NCBI GenBank assembly: GCA_035638775.1
Contig: DASQZJ010000003.1
Coordinates: forward strand, 5,866 to 69,865
Length of the DNA: 64,000 nt
Direction: 5' to 3'
Source: DASQZJ01 sp035638775
GTDB taxonomy: Bacteria > Pseudomonadota > Gammaproteobacteria > UBA5335 > SLRW01
In this document: positions 43,716 through 50,731 of the stretch, piece by piece
Numbering within the stretch: position 1 is the first letter of the stretch
Layout: each line of letters opens with the position of its first letter
Position numbers and translations under genes: made by a program
The notes under the pieces: model-generated
Told to the model about the DNA's origin: nothing
What the model saw: only the letters and a program-made list of their open reading frames with translations
Database searches by the model: none

Positions 43716-45014
43716 TCAGTCCTCGCCGGTCGAGCCCGGATCGGCCTCGCCGCGAATGACCTGCTCGCGGTTGGCCACCAGCGCGGCCAGGGACTTGTCC
43801 ACGATCTCCAGGCCCTCGCGCAGCACGTCCTCCTCGATCACCAGCGGCGGCAGGAACTTGACCACCTCGTCGTCGGCGCCGGCGGTCTCGATCACGAGAC
43901 CGTTTTCGAAAGCGGCCTTGGAAACGGAGGAAGCCCAGCCGGGGCCGGGGATGTCGAGCCCGTAGACCATGCCCAGGCCCCGCACCTCGGCGCCCAGATC
44001 CGGATACTTCGCCGCGATCCGGCGCAGCTCCTCGTCGAGGATCGCCCCCTTGTAGCGCACCGCCTCGGCGAGGGCGTCGTTCTCCCAGTAGGAGAGCGCC
44101 TCGCAGGCCGCGACGAAGGCGAGATTGTTGCCGCGGAAAGTGCCCGTCACCTCCCCCGGCAGCCACTGGTCCAGCTCCGGACGCATCAGCAGGAGCGCCA
44201 GCGGCAGCCCTCCACCGACCGACTTGGAGATCGCGACGATATCCGGCGTGATGCCGGCACGCTCGAAGCTGAAGAACGTACCGGTGCGTCCGTTGCCCAC
44301 CTGGATGTCGTCCACGATCAGGAGGATGTCGAATTCCCGGCACAGCCGCTCGAGTCGTTGCAGCCACTCCACGCTGGCGACGTGGATCCCCCCTTCGCCC
44401 TGGACGGTCTCCAGGATGACCGCGGCCGGCAGGTCCACGCCGCTGCTGTTGTCCTCCAGGTAGCGACGCAGGTAGTCGATGGTATCCACGTCCGGCCCGA
44501 AATAGCCGTCGTAGGGCATGTGATCCACGTTGGCGCGGGCGCCGAAAGACTCGTCCCGGTAGAAGGCGTTGCCGGTGACCGCGAGCGATCCCATGGTCAG
44601 CCCGTGGAAGCCGTCGGTGAAGGCGATGACGTTGGAGCGCCGCTTGACCATGCGGGCGAGCTTGAGCGCGGTCTCGACGGCGTTGGTTCCGGTCGGCCCG
44701 GTGAACTGGAACTTGTATTCCAGGTTGCGGGGGGCAAGGATGGTGTCGACGAACTTCAGCAGGAAGTTCTTCTTCGCCACGGTCGCCTTGTCCAGGCCGT
44801 GGACGATCCCCTTGCGCTGCAGGTGCTCGATCATCGCCTGGGTGATGCGCGGGTTGTTGTGCCCGTAGTTGAGTGTCCCGGCGCCGGCGAAGAAATCAAT
44901 GTAGCGCCTGCCCTGGTCGTCGTACAGGAACGAACCCTCCGCGGTATCGAAGATCGCGGGAAAGGACCGGATATAGCTCCGGACCTCCGATTCGTATCTC
45001 TCGAACGTGCGCAT
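43716..45014 (-). CDS. ectB: Diaminobutyrate-2-oxoglutarate aminotransferase (EctB-type)
   Basis: A 432-residue class III PLP aminotransferase matching EctB, which makes L-2,4-diaminobutyrate from aspartate semialdehyde in ectoine synthesis. EctB features are YESEVRSYIRSFP at the start, GAGTLNYGHNNP, FTGPTGTNAVETALKLAR, the IVDDIQVGNGRTGTFFSFE block and the PLP lysine in VAISKSVGGGLPLA. Neither ectA nor ectC lies beside it, so the diaminobutyrate may go elsewhere or the rest of the pathway is unlinked. The start at 45014 has GGGAG nine bases upstream. A CCTGACCCGGGTCAGG palindrome lies 118 bases upstream. Confidence 0.9.
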   Translation of the reverse strand: MRTFERYESEVRSYIRSFPAIFDTAEGSFLYDDQGRRYIDFFAGAGTLNYGHNNPRITQAMIEHLQRKGIVHGLDKATVAKKNFLLKFVDTILAPRNLEYKFQFTGPTGTNAVETALKLARMVKRRSNVIAFTDGFHGLTMGSLAVTGNAFYRDESFGARANVDHMPYDGYFGPDVDTIDYLRRYLEDNSSGVDLPAAVILETVQGEGGIHVASVEWLQRLERLCREFDILLIVDDIQVGNGRTGTFFSFERAGITPDIVAISKSVGGGLPLALLLMRPELDQWLPGEVTGTFRGNNLAFVAACEALSYWENDALAEAVRYKGAILDEELRRIAAKYPDLGAEVRGLGMVYGLDIPGPGWASSVSKAAFENGLVIETAGADDEVVKFLPPLVIEEDVLREGLEIVDKSLAALVANREQVIRGEADPGSTGED

Positions 45015-45131
45015 GGTGGCGATCTCCCTGGTCACGAGCCGGGCGTCATCCCCGGCGTCGGGCAAACCGTCCCGGCGCGGCGATGTCCGCCACCCGGTCA
45101 TCCGAATTGTAGGCGCCGCGCGGAGCCCGGC

Positions 45132-45147
45132 CCTGACCCGGGTCAGG
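45132..45147. promoter_or_regulatory. CCTGACCCGGGTCAGG palindrome upstream of ectB
   Basis: A perfect 16-bp palindrome that overlaps the stop codon of the dienoyl-CoA-reductase-like gene and lies upstream of ectB. Its half site CTGACCC recurs in another perfect palindrome at 54769-54786. It may be an operator for a dimeric repressor. No clear promoter boxes accompany it. Confidence 0.35.
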
Positions 45148-46015
45148 TCGAGCGCTGCTCGCGGTCCCTGGCATTGTGCGACTTGATCGACTCGCGGATC
45201 CGGTTCCAGTCGTCGTCGGAGAGGTCCATCAGGCGCGCGAACCCGCCGCCGTTGGCGAGATACCCGGCACCGTCGAGGGCGATGGTCTGGCCGGTGAGCC
45301 AGTCGCAGCCGTCCGCCATCAGGAACGTCGCCAGGTTCTGCAGCTCGGGCATGCGCCCCACGCGGCGCATCGGGTTGGCGCTCGCGGCATCGTCCCAGTC
45401 GCCGCCGGGGTGCAGTCTCGCGCTCATGCCCTCGGTGGGGAACGTACCCGGCGCGATGGCGTTGAGGCGGATGCCGTAGGGTCCCCACTCGACCGCCAGG
45501 GACTTGGTCATCACGTCGATGCCCGCCTTGGACATGGCCGACGGCACCACGAACGGCGAGCCGGTCCAGACCCAGGTGGTCAGGATCGAGATCACGCTTC
45601 CGCCGCTGCCGCTCTCGATCCATCGACGTCCCACCGCGTGCGTCACGTAGAAGGTGCCATGAAAGACGATGTTGGCGATGGCGTCGAAGCCGCGGTGCGA
45701 GAGATCCTTGGTGGGGCTGATGAAGTTGCCCGCCGCGTTGTTGACCAGGCCGGTCAGCGGGCCTTCCTGCCAGAAGCCCCCGACCATCTCGTCCACCGCC
45801 TCGGGGTCGCGGATGTCCACCGCCCGCACGCTGCAGCTCCGCCGGTAGTGCTCGCTCAGCTCACCGGCGGTGTCCTCGAGCACCTGTTGCCGGCGACCGC
45901 AGATGCAGACATCCGCACCGAGCTCCATGTAGCGGGCCGCCATCTCGCGCCCGAGTCCGGTGCCTCCGCCGGTGACCAGGATGCGTTTTCCGTTCAGAAG
46001 GTCCTGCTGGAACAT
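45143..46015 (-). CDS. SDR related to 2,4-dienoyl-CoA reductase, active-site Tyr not conserved
   Basis: A 290-residue SDR of the mitochondrial/peroxisomal 2,4-dienoyl-CoA reductase type, which helps oxidise unsaturated fatty acids. It has TGGGTGLGREMA for NADPH, NNAAGNF, the FVVPSAMSKAGIDVM block and the DDDWNRIRESIKS tail. Position four before the lysine is Ser, as usual for this subgroup. The upstream catalytic Tyr appears replaced by Trp (ILTTWVWTGS). The start is the ATG at 46015, behind GGAGAACCCCC. It ends 128 bases before ectB. Confidence 0.85.
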   Translation of the reverse strand: MFQQDLLNGKRILVTGGGTGLGREMAARYMELGADVCICGRRQQVLEDTAGELSEHYRRSCSVRAVDIRDPEAVDEMVGGFWQEGPLTGLVNNAAGNFISPTKDLSHRGFDAIANIVFHGTFYVTHAVGRRWIESGSGGSVISILTTWVWTGSPFVVPSAMSKAGIDVMTKSLAVEWGPYGIRLNAIAPGTFPTEGMSARLHPGGDWDDAASANPMRRVGRMPELQNLATFLMADGCDWLTGQTIALDGAGYLANGGGFARLMDLSDDDWNRIRESIKSHNARDREQRST

Positions 46016-46106
46016 GGGGGTTCTCCACGGTTCTGGGACAGCGGGGTCGTCACGCACCACCGCGGGACGAACGTGGGGCATGTTGCCGAACGGACACGTC
46101 GGCTGC

Positions 46107-46137
46107 AAAAAGGCCCCCGGCCATCCGGCCGGGGGCC
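46107..46137 (-). terminator. Intrinsic terminator of the secreted coiled-coil protein gene
   Basis: An 11-bp stem GGCCCCCGGCC / GGCCGGGGGCC with loop ATCC (46112-46137). Read on the minus strand it is followed by five T residues (46111-46107). It lies 43 bases past the stop of the gene at 46181 and separates it from the SDR gene. Confidence 0.9.
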
Positions 46138-46180
46138 CGCAGGATCGAACCAAGCCGGCCGACCGCCGGCGGGGCATGTC

Positions 46181-46801
46181 TCAGCGCTTGCCGTGGGCGG
46201 CGCCACCGTGCCCCTGGGTGAGGATCGCGATCATCTGCTTGCGCTCCTTGCGATACTGCGCGATCAGCTGGTCCGTCTTCGGATTCTGCTTCTTCATCGC
46301 CGCCAGCATGTCATGACGGAACTGCTTCTGCGCCTTCTGCACGCCCTTGTCCTGCAGGGCCTTGCGGTAGCCGGAGCGCAGCGCGTGCTCCTCCTGCTGG
46401 GCCTGCTGCACGATCTTCTGCCGCTGACCCTTCTTCAGGTTCTTCTTCTGGAACTGGGCGCGCAGCTGCTTCAGCTTCTTCTGGTGCGGCGCGGGGTCGT
46501 CCCCGTGCTTCTTCATGGTGCTGCGCACCAGCTGGCTCAGATGCTTCTGCTCCTTCTTGAGCTTGGGATTGTGCTTGAACGCCGCCTGCCGGATCTGGCC
46601 GAGCTGTTGACGCAGCGACTGCATGCGCTTCTGCACGTGCTGCAGCTCCTGCTTGCGCGCCGATCCGGACTTGCTCTCGTGCTTGAGCTGGGGCGCGCCC
46701 TTCGACATGGACGGCTGCTGGGCCACAGCGGGAACCGCTGCCACCGACAGGGCTGCCGATGCGGCAGCGATGATCAGGCCACGCACCATGCGTTGCGACA
46801 T
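46181..46801 (-). CDS. Secreted Lys/Gln-rich coiled-coil protein of unknown function
   Basis: A 206-residue exported protein. Residues 1-28 are a signal peptide that ends AVPAVA-QQ. The mature part is nearly all helix and very rich in Lys, Gln, Arg and His, with heptad-like LKKEQKHLSQLV and KKLKQLRAQFQKKNLKKGQ stretches. This recalls periplasmic Spy/CpxP-type chaperones in length and helicity but lacks their LTxxQ motifs, so no family is claimed. The ATG at 46801 has GGAGACG upstream. It is monocistronic with a strong terminator behind it. Confidence 0.65.
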   Translation of the reverse strand: MSQRMVRGLIIAAASAALSVAAVPAVAQQPSMSKGAPQLKHESKSGSARKQELQHVQKRMQSLRQQLGQIRQAAFKHNPKLKKEQKHLSQLVRSTMKKHGDDPAPHQKKLKQLRAQFQKKNLKKGQRQKIVQQAQQEEHALRSGYRKALQDKGVQKAQKQFRHDMLAAMKKQNPKTDQLIAQYRKERKQMIAILTQGHGGAAHGKR

Positions 46802-47028
46802 GTTCTCGTCTCCGTCGATCGGACGGCGGCTGGACGCCGTCGTGTAACCAATGACCGGGGTGCCTCCCGTGCGACAGGCGCCCGCGGCGCGGCATTTCCG
46901 CCCCGAGCCGGCCGGGCCTGACCCCTTGACCGGCGGGCCGAAAGAGGACAGTCGGGCCCTCTTGCAGCAATACCGGAACGTAACACCGTAACAGGCCGCC
47001 CGCGAGCGCGGCAAACCGGGGACTTGGC

Positions 47029-47406
47029 TCAGGCAGCGCCCGGGCCCCAGAGCAGCTCGTCCAGGCTCGGCTCCCAGCGGCACTCGTCCAGCACCACGCG
47101 CCCGTCCGGCGCGATCTTCACGCCTTCCGCGCGGAGCCGTTCCAGCTGCATCCGGCGGGCGTCGCTGCCGTCCGGCAGCGAGCTGTAGCCGGCGGCGTTG
47201 ATCACGCGGTGCCAGGGGAGCTCGGCACCGGCCCGGGCGCCCCGCAGCGCGCGCCCGACCATGCGCGCGCGCCGGGGCAGGCCCGCCAGCCGCGCCACCT
47301 GTCCGTAGGTGACCACCCGGCCGCGCGGGACGCGCGCCACCACGTCCCGGATGCGCTCCTCCGGAGAACGCACCCGGTCCGGGCCCGGGCGTCCCGTTGC
47401 ACTCAT
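47029..47406 (-). CDS. Alkyltransferase-like (ATL) MGMT-family protein
   Basis: A 125-residue protein of the O6-alkylguanine transferase DNA-binding domain family. It has PRGRVVTYGQVARLAG, then RARMVGRALRGA, the DNA-binding helix with its arginine. The active-site motif PCHRV is replaced by PWHRV. Without the acceptor Cys it cannot remove alkyl groups itself; ATL proteins instead bind lesions and hand them to nucleotide excision repair. The ATG at 47406 overlaps the transporter stop (ATGA). The 227-base gap upstream of the coiled-coil gene follows it. Confidence 0.92.
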   Translation of the reverse strand: MSATGRPGPDRVRSPEERIRDVVARVPRGRVVTYGQVARLAGLPRRARMVGRALRGARAGAELPWHRVINAAGYSSLPDGSDARRMQLERLRAEGVKIAPDGRVVLDECRWEPSLDELLWGPGAA

Positions 47407-48281
47407 CCGCCCGCCCTCCGCTGCTCCCGCAGTGCCAGGCGCGAGTGCACCGCGATCGCTCCGAGCACCAGGGCGCCTCCGACGAAGGTCAGCGGCGGCG
47501 GGCGCTCGCCCACCGCCAGCCAGATCCAGACCGGCGCCAGCACGGTTTCCAGGAGCAGGAACAGGCTCAGCTCGGGGGCGGGCAGATAGCGGGTGCACAC
47601 CGCGATCAGGACCATCGCCAGGGGCATCTGCAGCAGTCCCATGGCGCCGAGCGCGGCGTAGCTGCGGCCGGCCAGGCCCAGTGGATGGGCAAACGGCAGT
47701 GCGATCGCCAGGGTCACGAGGCCACTGGCGGCCACCAGCGGGATGCGATCGAACTCGGCGTTGCGTCGCAGCAGGTTCAGGTTGGCGCCGGCGAGCACCG
47801 CCGCCCCCAGGGCATAGCCGTTCCCGGAGAGCTGTCCGCGGCCGGTCGAGCCCGCGAACACGATCACCACGCCGGCGATCGCCGCGGCGATCGCGGCCCA
47901 GGTGCGCGGCCGAACCCGTTCACGCAGGATCAGCCAGGAGAAGACCGCCGCGAACAACGGCGAGGCGCTCAGGATAACCACCGTGTTCGCAACCTTGGTG
48001 TGCATCACGGACAGCACGAACAGCACGCTGTCGACGCCGAACAGGACCGCGCACAGGGCCGCGCCGCCCCCCCACAGACGCAGACCGCCGCGTCCGCCGC
48101 GCAGCAGCGCCACGGCTCCCATGGATGCGGCGATCAGTGCGCCGCGCCAGAACACCACGTTCCACGCCCCGGTATCGGCCAGCCGCACCAGCAGGGAGTC
48201 GAAGCTGAGAACCAGCACCCCGGTCGCCGCCAGCAGCATGCCGTGCGTGTGCACGCCCGACGCCGGACCGGGCGTGCGCAT
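47403..48281 (-). CDS. EamA/DMT-family permease
   Basis: A 292-residue inner-membrane transporter with ten hydrophobic segments in two EamA halves. The first half has MLLAATGVLVLSFDSLLVRL and NTVVILSASPLFAAVFSWLILRE, and the second has ELSLFLLLETVLAPVWIWLAVGE, the typical end-of-repeat block. Substrate unknown; relatives export metabolites or amino acids. The start at 48281 (MRTPGP) is preferred; the open frame to 48422 lies inside the hydrolase gene. A second ATG fourteen codons later is possible. Confidence 0.88.
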   Translation of the reverse strand: MRTPGPASGVHTHGMLLAATGVLVLSFDSLLVRLADTGAWNVVFWRGALIAASMGAVALLRGGRGGLRLWGGGAALCAVLFGVDSVLFVLSVMHTKVANTVVILSASPLFAAVFSWLILRERVRPRTWAAIAAAIAGVVIVFAGSTGRGQLSGNGYALGAAVLAGANLNLLRRNAEFDRIPLVAASGLVTLAIALPFAHPLGLAGRSYAALGAMGLLQMPLAMVLIAVCTRYLPAPELSLFLLLETVLAPVWIWLAVGERPPPLTFVGGALVLGAIAVHSRLALREQRRAGG

Positions 48282-48312
48282 GGCGGACCGCGACTGCCCT
48301 CGCCGCACGGGC

Positions 48313-49176
48313 TCAGGGAAGGAATTCGTCCAGGGCCCCGGCGACCGCCTCCGGCTGCTCCTCCTGGAGAAAATGTCCCGCCTCGAGTCGAACCACGCGC
48401 ACGTCGTCGAAGCACTCCTCATGGTGGTTCAGATACTCGGGCAGCACCACCGGGTCGCGCATGCCCCAGAGCAGCAGGCTGGGCATGGGATAGCGGTGAT
48501 CCCCCAGCGTTGCCCAGCGCTTCGCATCCTCGGCGAAGGTCCGGTAGTAGTTGGCGCCCGTGCCCGGCGTCCCGGGAATGCGGTAGCAGCGCACGTACTC
48601 GTCGATACCATCCTGCGGCAGCGGCCGACCGTCGGCGTCGCGCAGGAAGTACCCCAGCCACGCGGCCTCGTTGCCCGGGATCAGCTCCTCGGGCAGGCCG
48701 GTCTGCTGGAAGTGCTGGTACCAGTAGGCGAAGCCGCTGCCCTGGCGCACGTGCTCGATGGTCTCCATGTTGCCCCGCAGATTGTTGATCAGCACGATGT
48801 TCATGATCACCAGGCGGCGCACGCGCTCGGGGATCGCCAGCGCGACCTCCTGGGCCACCACCCCGCCCCAGTCGTGACCGGCGAGATGGAATTCCCGGAT
48901 GCCCATCTCGTCCAGCTGGGCGACGACGTCGCGGGCAAGCTCCTGCTTGAGGTAGTGCTCGCGGCCGGGCGTGCGCTCGCTGTCGCCGAGCCCGCGCAGA
49001 TCCGGCGCGATCACCCGCAGGCGTCCGGGCAGCCGGCGCGCCACGGGAACCCAGCAGTAGGAGCTTTCCGGCCAGCCGTGGATCATCACCAGCGGCGTGC
49101 CGTCGCTGTTGCCGCTGTCGCGCACGCCGAACCGGCCGCGCGGCGTGGCGATCATCGAGTGTGTGAGCTCCGGCAT
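48313..49176 (-). CDS. Alpha/beta hydrolase, epoxide-hydrolase-like
   Basis: A 287-residue hydrolase. HGWPESSYCW is the oxyanion loop. The nucleophile is the aspartate in LAGHDWGGVVAQ, as in epoxide hydrolases. DLRGLGDSERT follows the usual strand. The acid lies in WGMRDPVVLPEY and the histidine in LEAGHFLQEEQPE. It is a second Asp-nucleophile hydrolase besides those at 39409 and 54896. GGGAGAATCC precedes the ATG at 49176. It is 31 bases upstream of the transporter gene in the same direction. Confidence 0.88.
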   Translation of the reverse strand: MPELTHSMIATPRGRFGVRDSGNSDGTPLVMIHGWPESSYCWVPVARRLPGRLRVIAPDLRGLGDSERTPGREHYLKQELARDVVAQLDEMGIREFHLAGHDWGGVVAQEVALAIPERVRRLVIMNIVLINNLRGNMETIEHVRQGSGFAYWYQHFQQTGLPEELIPGNEAAWLGYFLRDADGRPLPQDGIDEYVRCYRIPGTPGTGANYYRTFAEDAKRWATLGDHRYPMPSLLLWGMRDPVVLPEYLNHHEECFDDVRVVRLEAGHFLQEEQPEAVAGALDEFLP

Positions 49177-49237
49177 GTGGGATTCTCCCGGCGGTGTGAG
49201 AAGTGGCCTGTCATCTTCCCGGAAACGCCGGGTCCGT

Positions 49238-49768
49238 TCAACGTCCCGGGTGCCCGGGCCAGGGCCGGTTGCGCGGCGCCAGCTCGGCCGCGATCCGCTG
49301 GTACAGTCGCTGCTCCAGCTTGCCGGTCGACACGCAGTTCAGGGACTTCCCGTCCGGACCCTTGCCGTCGATCACCGCCTGGATCGTGATCACGTGGCTG
49401 TCCGCCCACACGTTGTAGGCCAGGCGGGTGCGGGTGCCCTGAAGCGACACCGCCGGCTTTCCGTCGATCGTCCCGCAGTCGGCCTGTTCCCCGCTCAGCT
49501 GCACGGGCTTGAGGCGGGTCGCCAGGACGCCCGCCTGGTCGTTGCTCCGGGCGAGCGCGAACCCCCGGCCCAGGAGCACCGAGCGGGCGGCGGCGACAAG
49601 CGCCGCGCGGCTGCCCGCCAGCGGCTTGCGGTAGGCGTCGTGGGTCGGCTGCTGCGGACCGGGCGCGGCCGCGCAGCCCCCCGCCACGAGCACCAGTGCG
49701 GCCAGCACGGCCGCGGCCGGGAGCCCCGCGGTCCGGCGCTGCCGGCATCGGATTCCGTTCATGTTCAT
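49238..49768 (-). CDS. Predicted lipoprotein of unknown function
   Basis: A 176-residue lipoprotein. An Arg-rich start and a hydrophobic segment (AAVLAALVLVAGGC) end in a lipobox with Cys near residue 32, so it is probably anchored in the outer membrane. The mature part shows ARSVLLGRGFALARSNDQAGVLATR, common in small DUF4136-like or Bam-associated lipoproteins, but no family is claimed. The start at 49768 has GGGAGG ten bases upstream. It precedes the hydrolase gene by 61 bases. Confidence 0.65.
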   Translation of the reverse strand: MNMNGIRCRQRRTAGLPAAAVLAALVLVAGGCAAAPGPQQPTHDAYRKPLAGSRAALVAAARSVLLGRGFALARSNDQAGVLATRLKPVQLSGEQADCGTIDGKPAVSLQGTRTRLAYNVWADSHVITIQAVIDGKGPDGKSLNCVSTGKLEQRLYQRIAAELAPRNRPWPGHPGR

Positions 49769-49893
49769 GCTCGGCAACCTCCCTAACCTCCCCTGTCTCG
49801 ATTTCGTAGCCCGGGGCCGCACCCGGGGCGCGCGGTCCGCCGGCACAGTATGAATGCACGGAGGGGGACCGCGGAGGGTCGGAAGGCGATCCA

Positions 49894-49935
49894 TTGACAG
49901 GCATCAAGGTCCGGACACCGCCGTCCGGCTAGCGT
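49894..49935 (+). promoter_or_regulatory. FNR/Dnr-type box with class II promoter geometry
   Basis: In a 306-base divergent gap, TTGAC-AGGC-ATCAA (49894-49907) matches the CRP/FNR-family consensus TTGAT-N4-ATCAA with one change. A -10-like TAGCGT lies at 49930-49935, giving a start near 49942 and a box centre at -41.5, the class II activator position. It faces the DUF302 gene at 50075. Nothing else stands out in the gap. Confidence 0.6.
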
Positions 49936-50074
49936 GTCCCCGTCGACCGGGGCCACTCACGGATCACGCCCGTGTCCGCTTCCGGGTTCCATGCCCGGTC
50001 GCCGCGGCCGGGTCACCGGCGCTCCATCGCCAACGCGGCCGGCCCCGCTGATGGAGCCGGGGGAGAGAACCACC

Positions 50075-50473
50075 ATGTACAGTTTCACGATCCATGTGCC
50101 GGGCCCCTTCCCGGCGGCCGTCGAGCGCGTCGTCGCGGCGCTGAAAGACGAGGGTTTCGGGGTGCTGGCGGACATCGACGTGCAGGCGACGCTGAAGGCC
50201 AAGCTCGGCCTCGAGCGGAGCGCGTACCGGATCCTGGGCGCGTGCAATCCGGAGCTCGCCAGCCAGGCGCTGGATGCGGACCCGGACATCGGGGCGCTGC
50301 TGCCGTGCAACGTCGTGGTCCGGGATGACGGCGGCGCCGGGATCGGCGTGTGCTTCATGGATCCCGGCGCGGTGCTGGAGCTGGCGGGAAAGCCCGGCAT
50401 CGATGCGCTCGGCCGGGAGGTCCGGACCCGTCTCCAGCGCGTCGCCCGCGCGCTGGAGCACCCGCCCGCCTGA
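50075..50473 (+). CDS. DUF302 domain protein
   Basis: A 132-residue single-domain DUF302 protein. The family pattern is clear: FTIHVPGPFPAAVERVVAALKDEGFGVLADIDVQ, then AYRILGACNPELASQALDADPDIGALLPCNVVV, then FMDPGAVL. DUF302 proteins occur with sulfur-oxidation or respiratory genes; their function is unknown. GGGAGAGAACC precedes the ATG at 50075; the longer open frame from 49934 is not coding. The FNR-type box upstream suggests that oxygen or nitrogen-oxide status controls it. Confidence 0.9.
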   Translation: MYSFTIHVPGPFPAAVERVVAALKDEGFGVLADIDVQATLKAKLGLERSAYRILGACNPELASQALDADPDIGALLPCNVVVRDDGGAGIGVCFMDPGAVLELAGKPGIDALGREVRTRLQRVARALEHPPA

Positions 50474-50591
50474 GCGTCCGTCACGCGGCAGCGGTTCCCC
50501 GCCGGACGCCCGGGCTGCGCATCCATCGTACCGGCCCCGGCATCGCCCTCGCGTGCTGGACATGCCCACGGGTTTGGTCCAGCATACGAAG

Positions 50592-50670
50592 TCCATGAAA
50601 CATGGATAAATGTCGACGACCCCGGTCGATGCACGTCACATGAATAATAACGGGGATGCGAGGTTACAAT
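50592..50670 (+). promoter_or_regulatory. Inverted repeat and -10 upstream of the GGDEF/EAL gene
   Basis: A 15-bp inverted repeat TCCATG-AAA-CATGGA (50592-50606) lies in the 258-base gap. A -10-like TACAAT follows at 50665-50670 without a good -35. The repeat could be an operator or activator site for the GGDEF/EAL gene at 50732. Confidence 0.4.
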
Positions 50671-50731
50671 GGACTGCCGCTTTCCGCTGCCACGGCAACG
50701 GGTGTAGCGCGCCTGCAGGAGAACCGGGATC

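Noticed and set aside
49894..49899. TTGACA as a sigma70 -35 box before the DUF302 gene
   Set aside because: No -10 lies 16-18 bases downstream. The wider TTGAC-N4-ATCAA symmetry explains it better as an FNR-type site.
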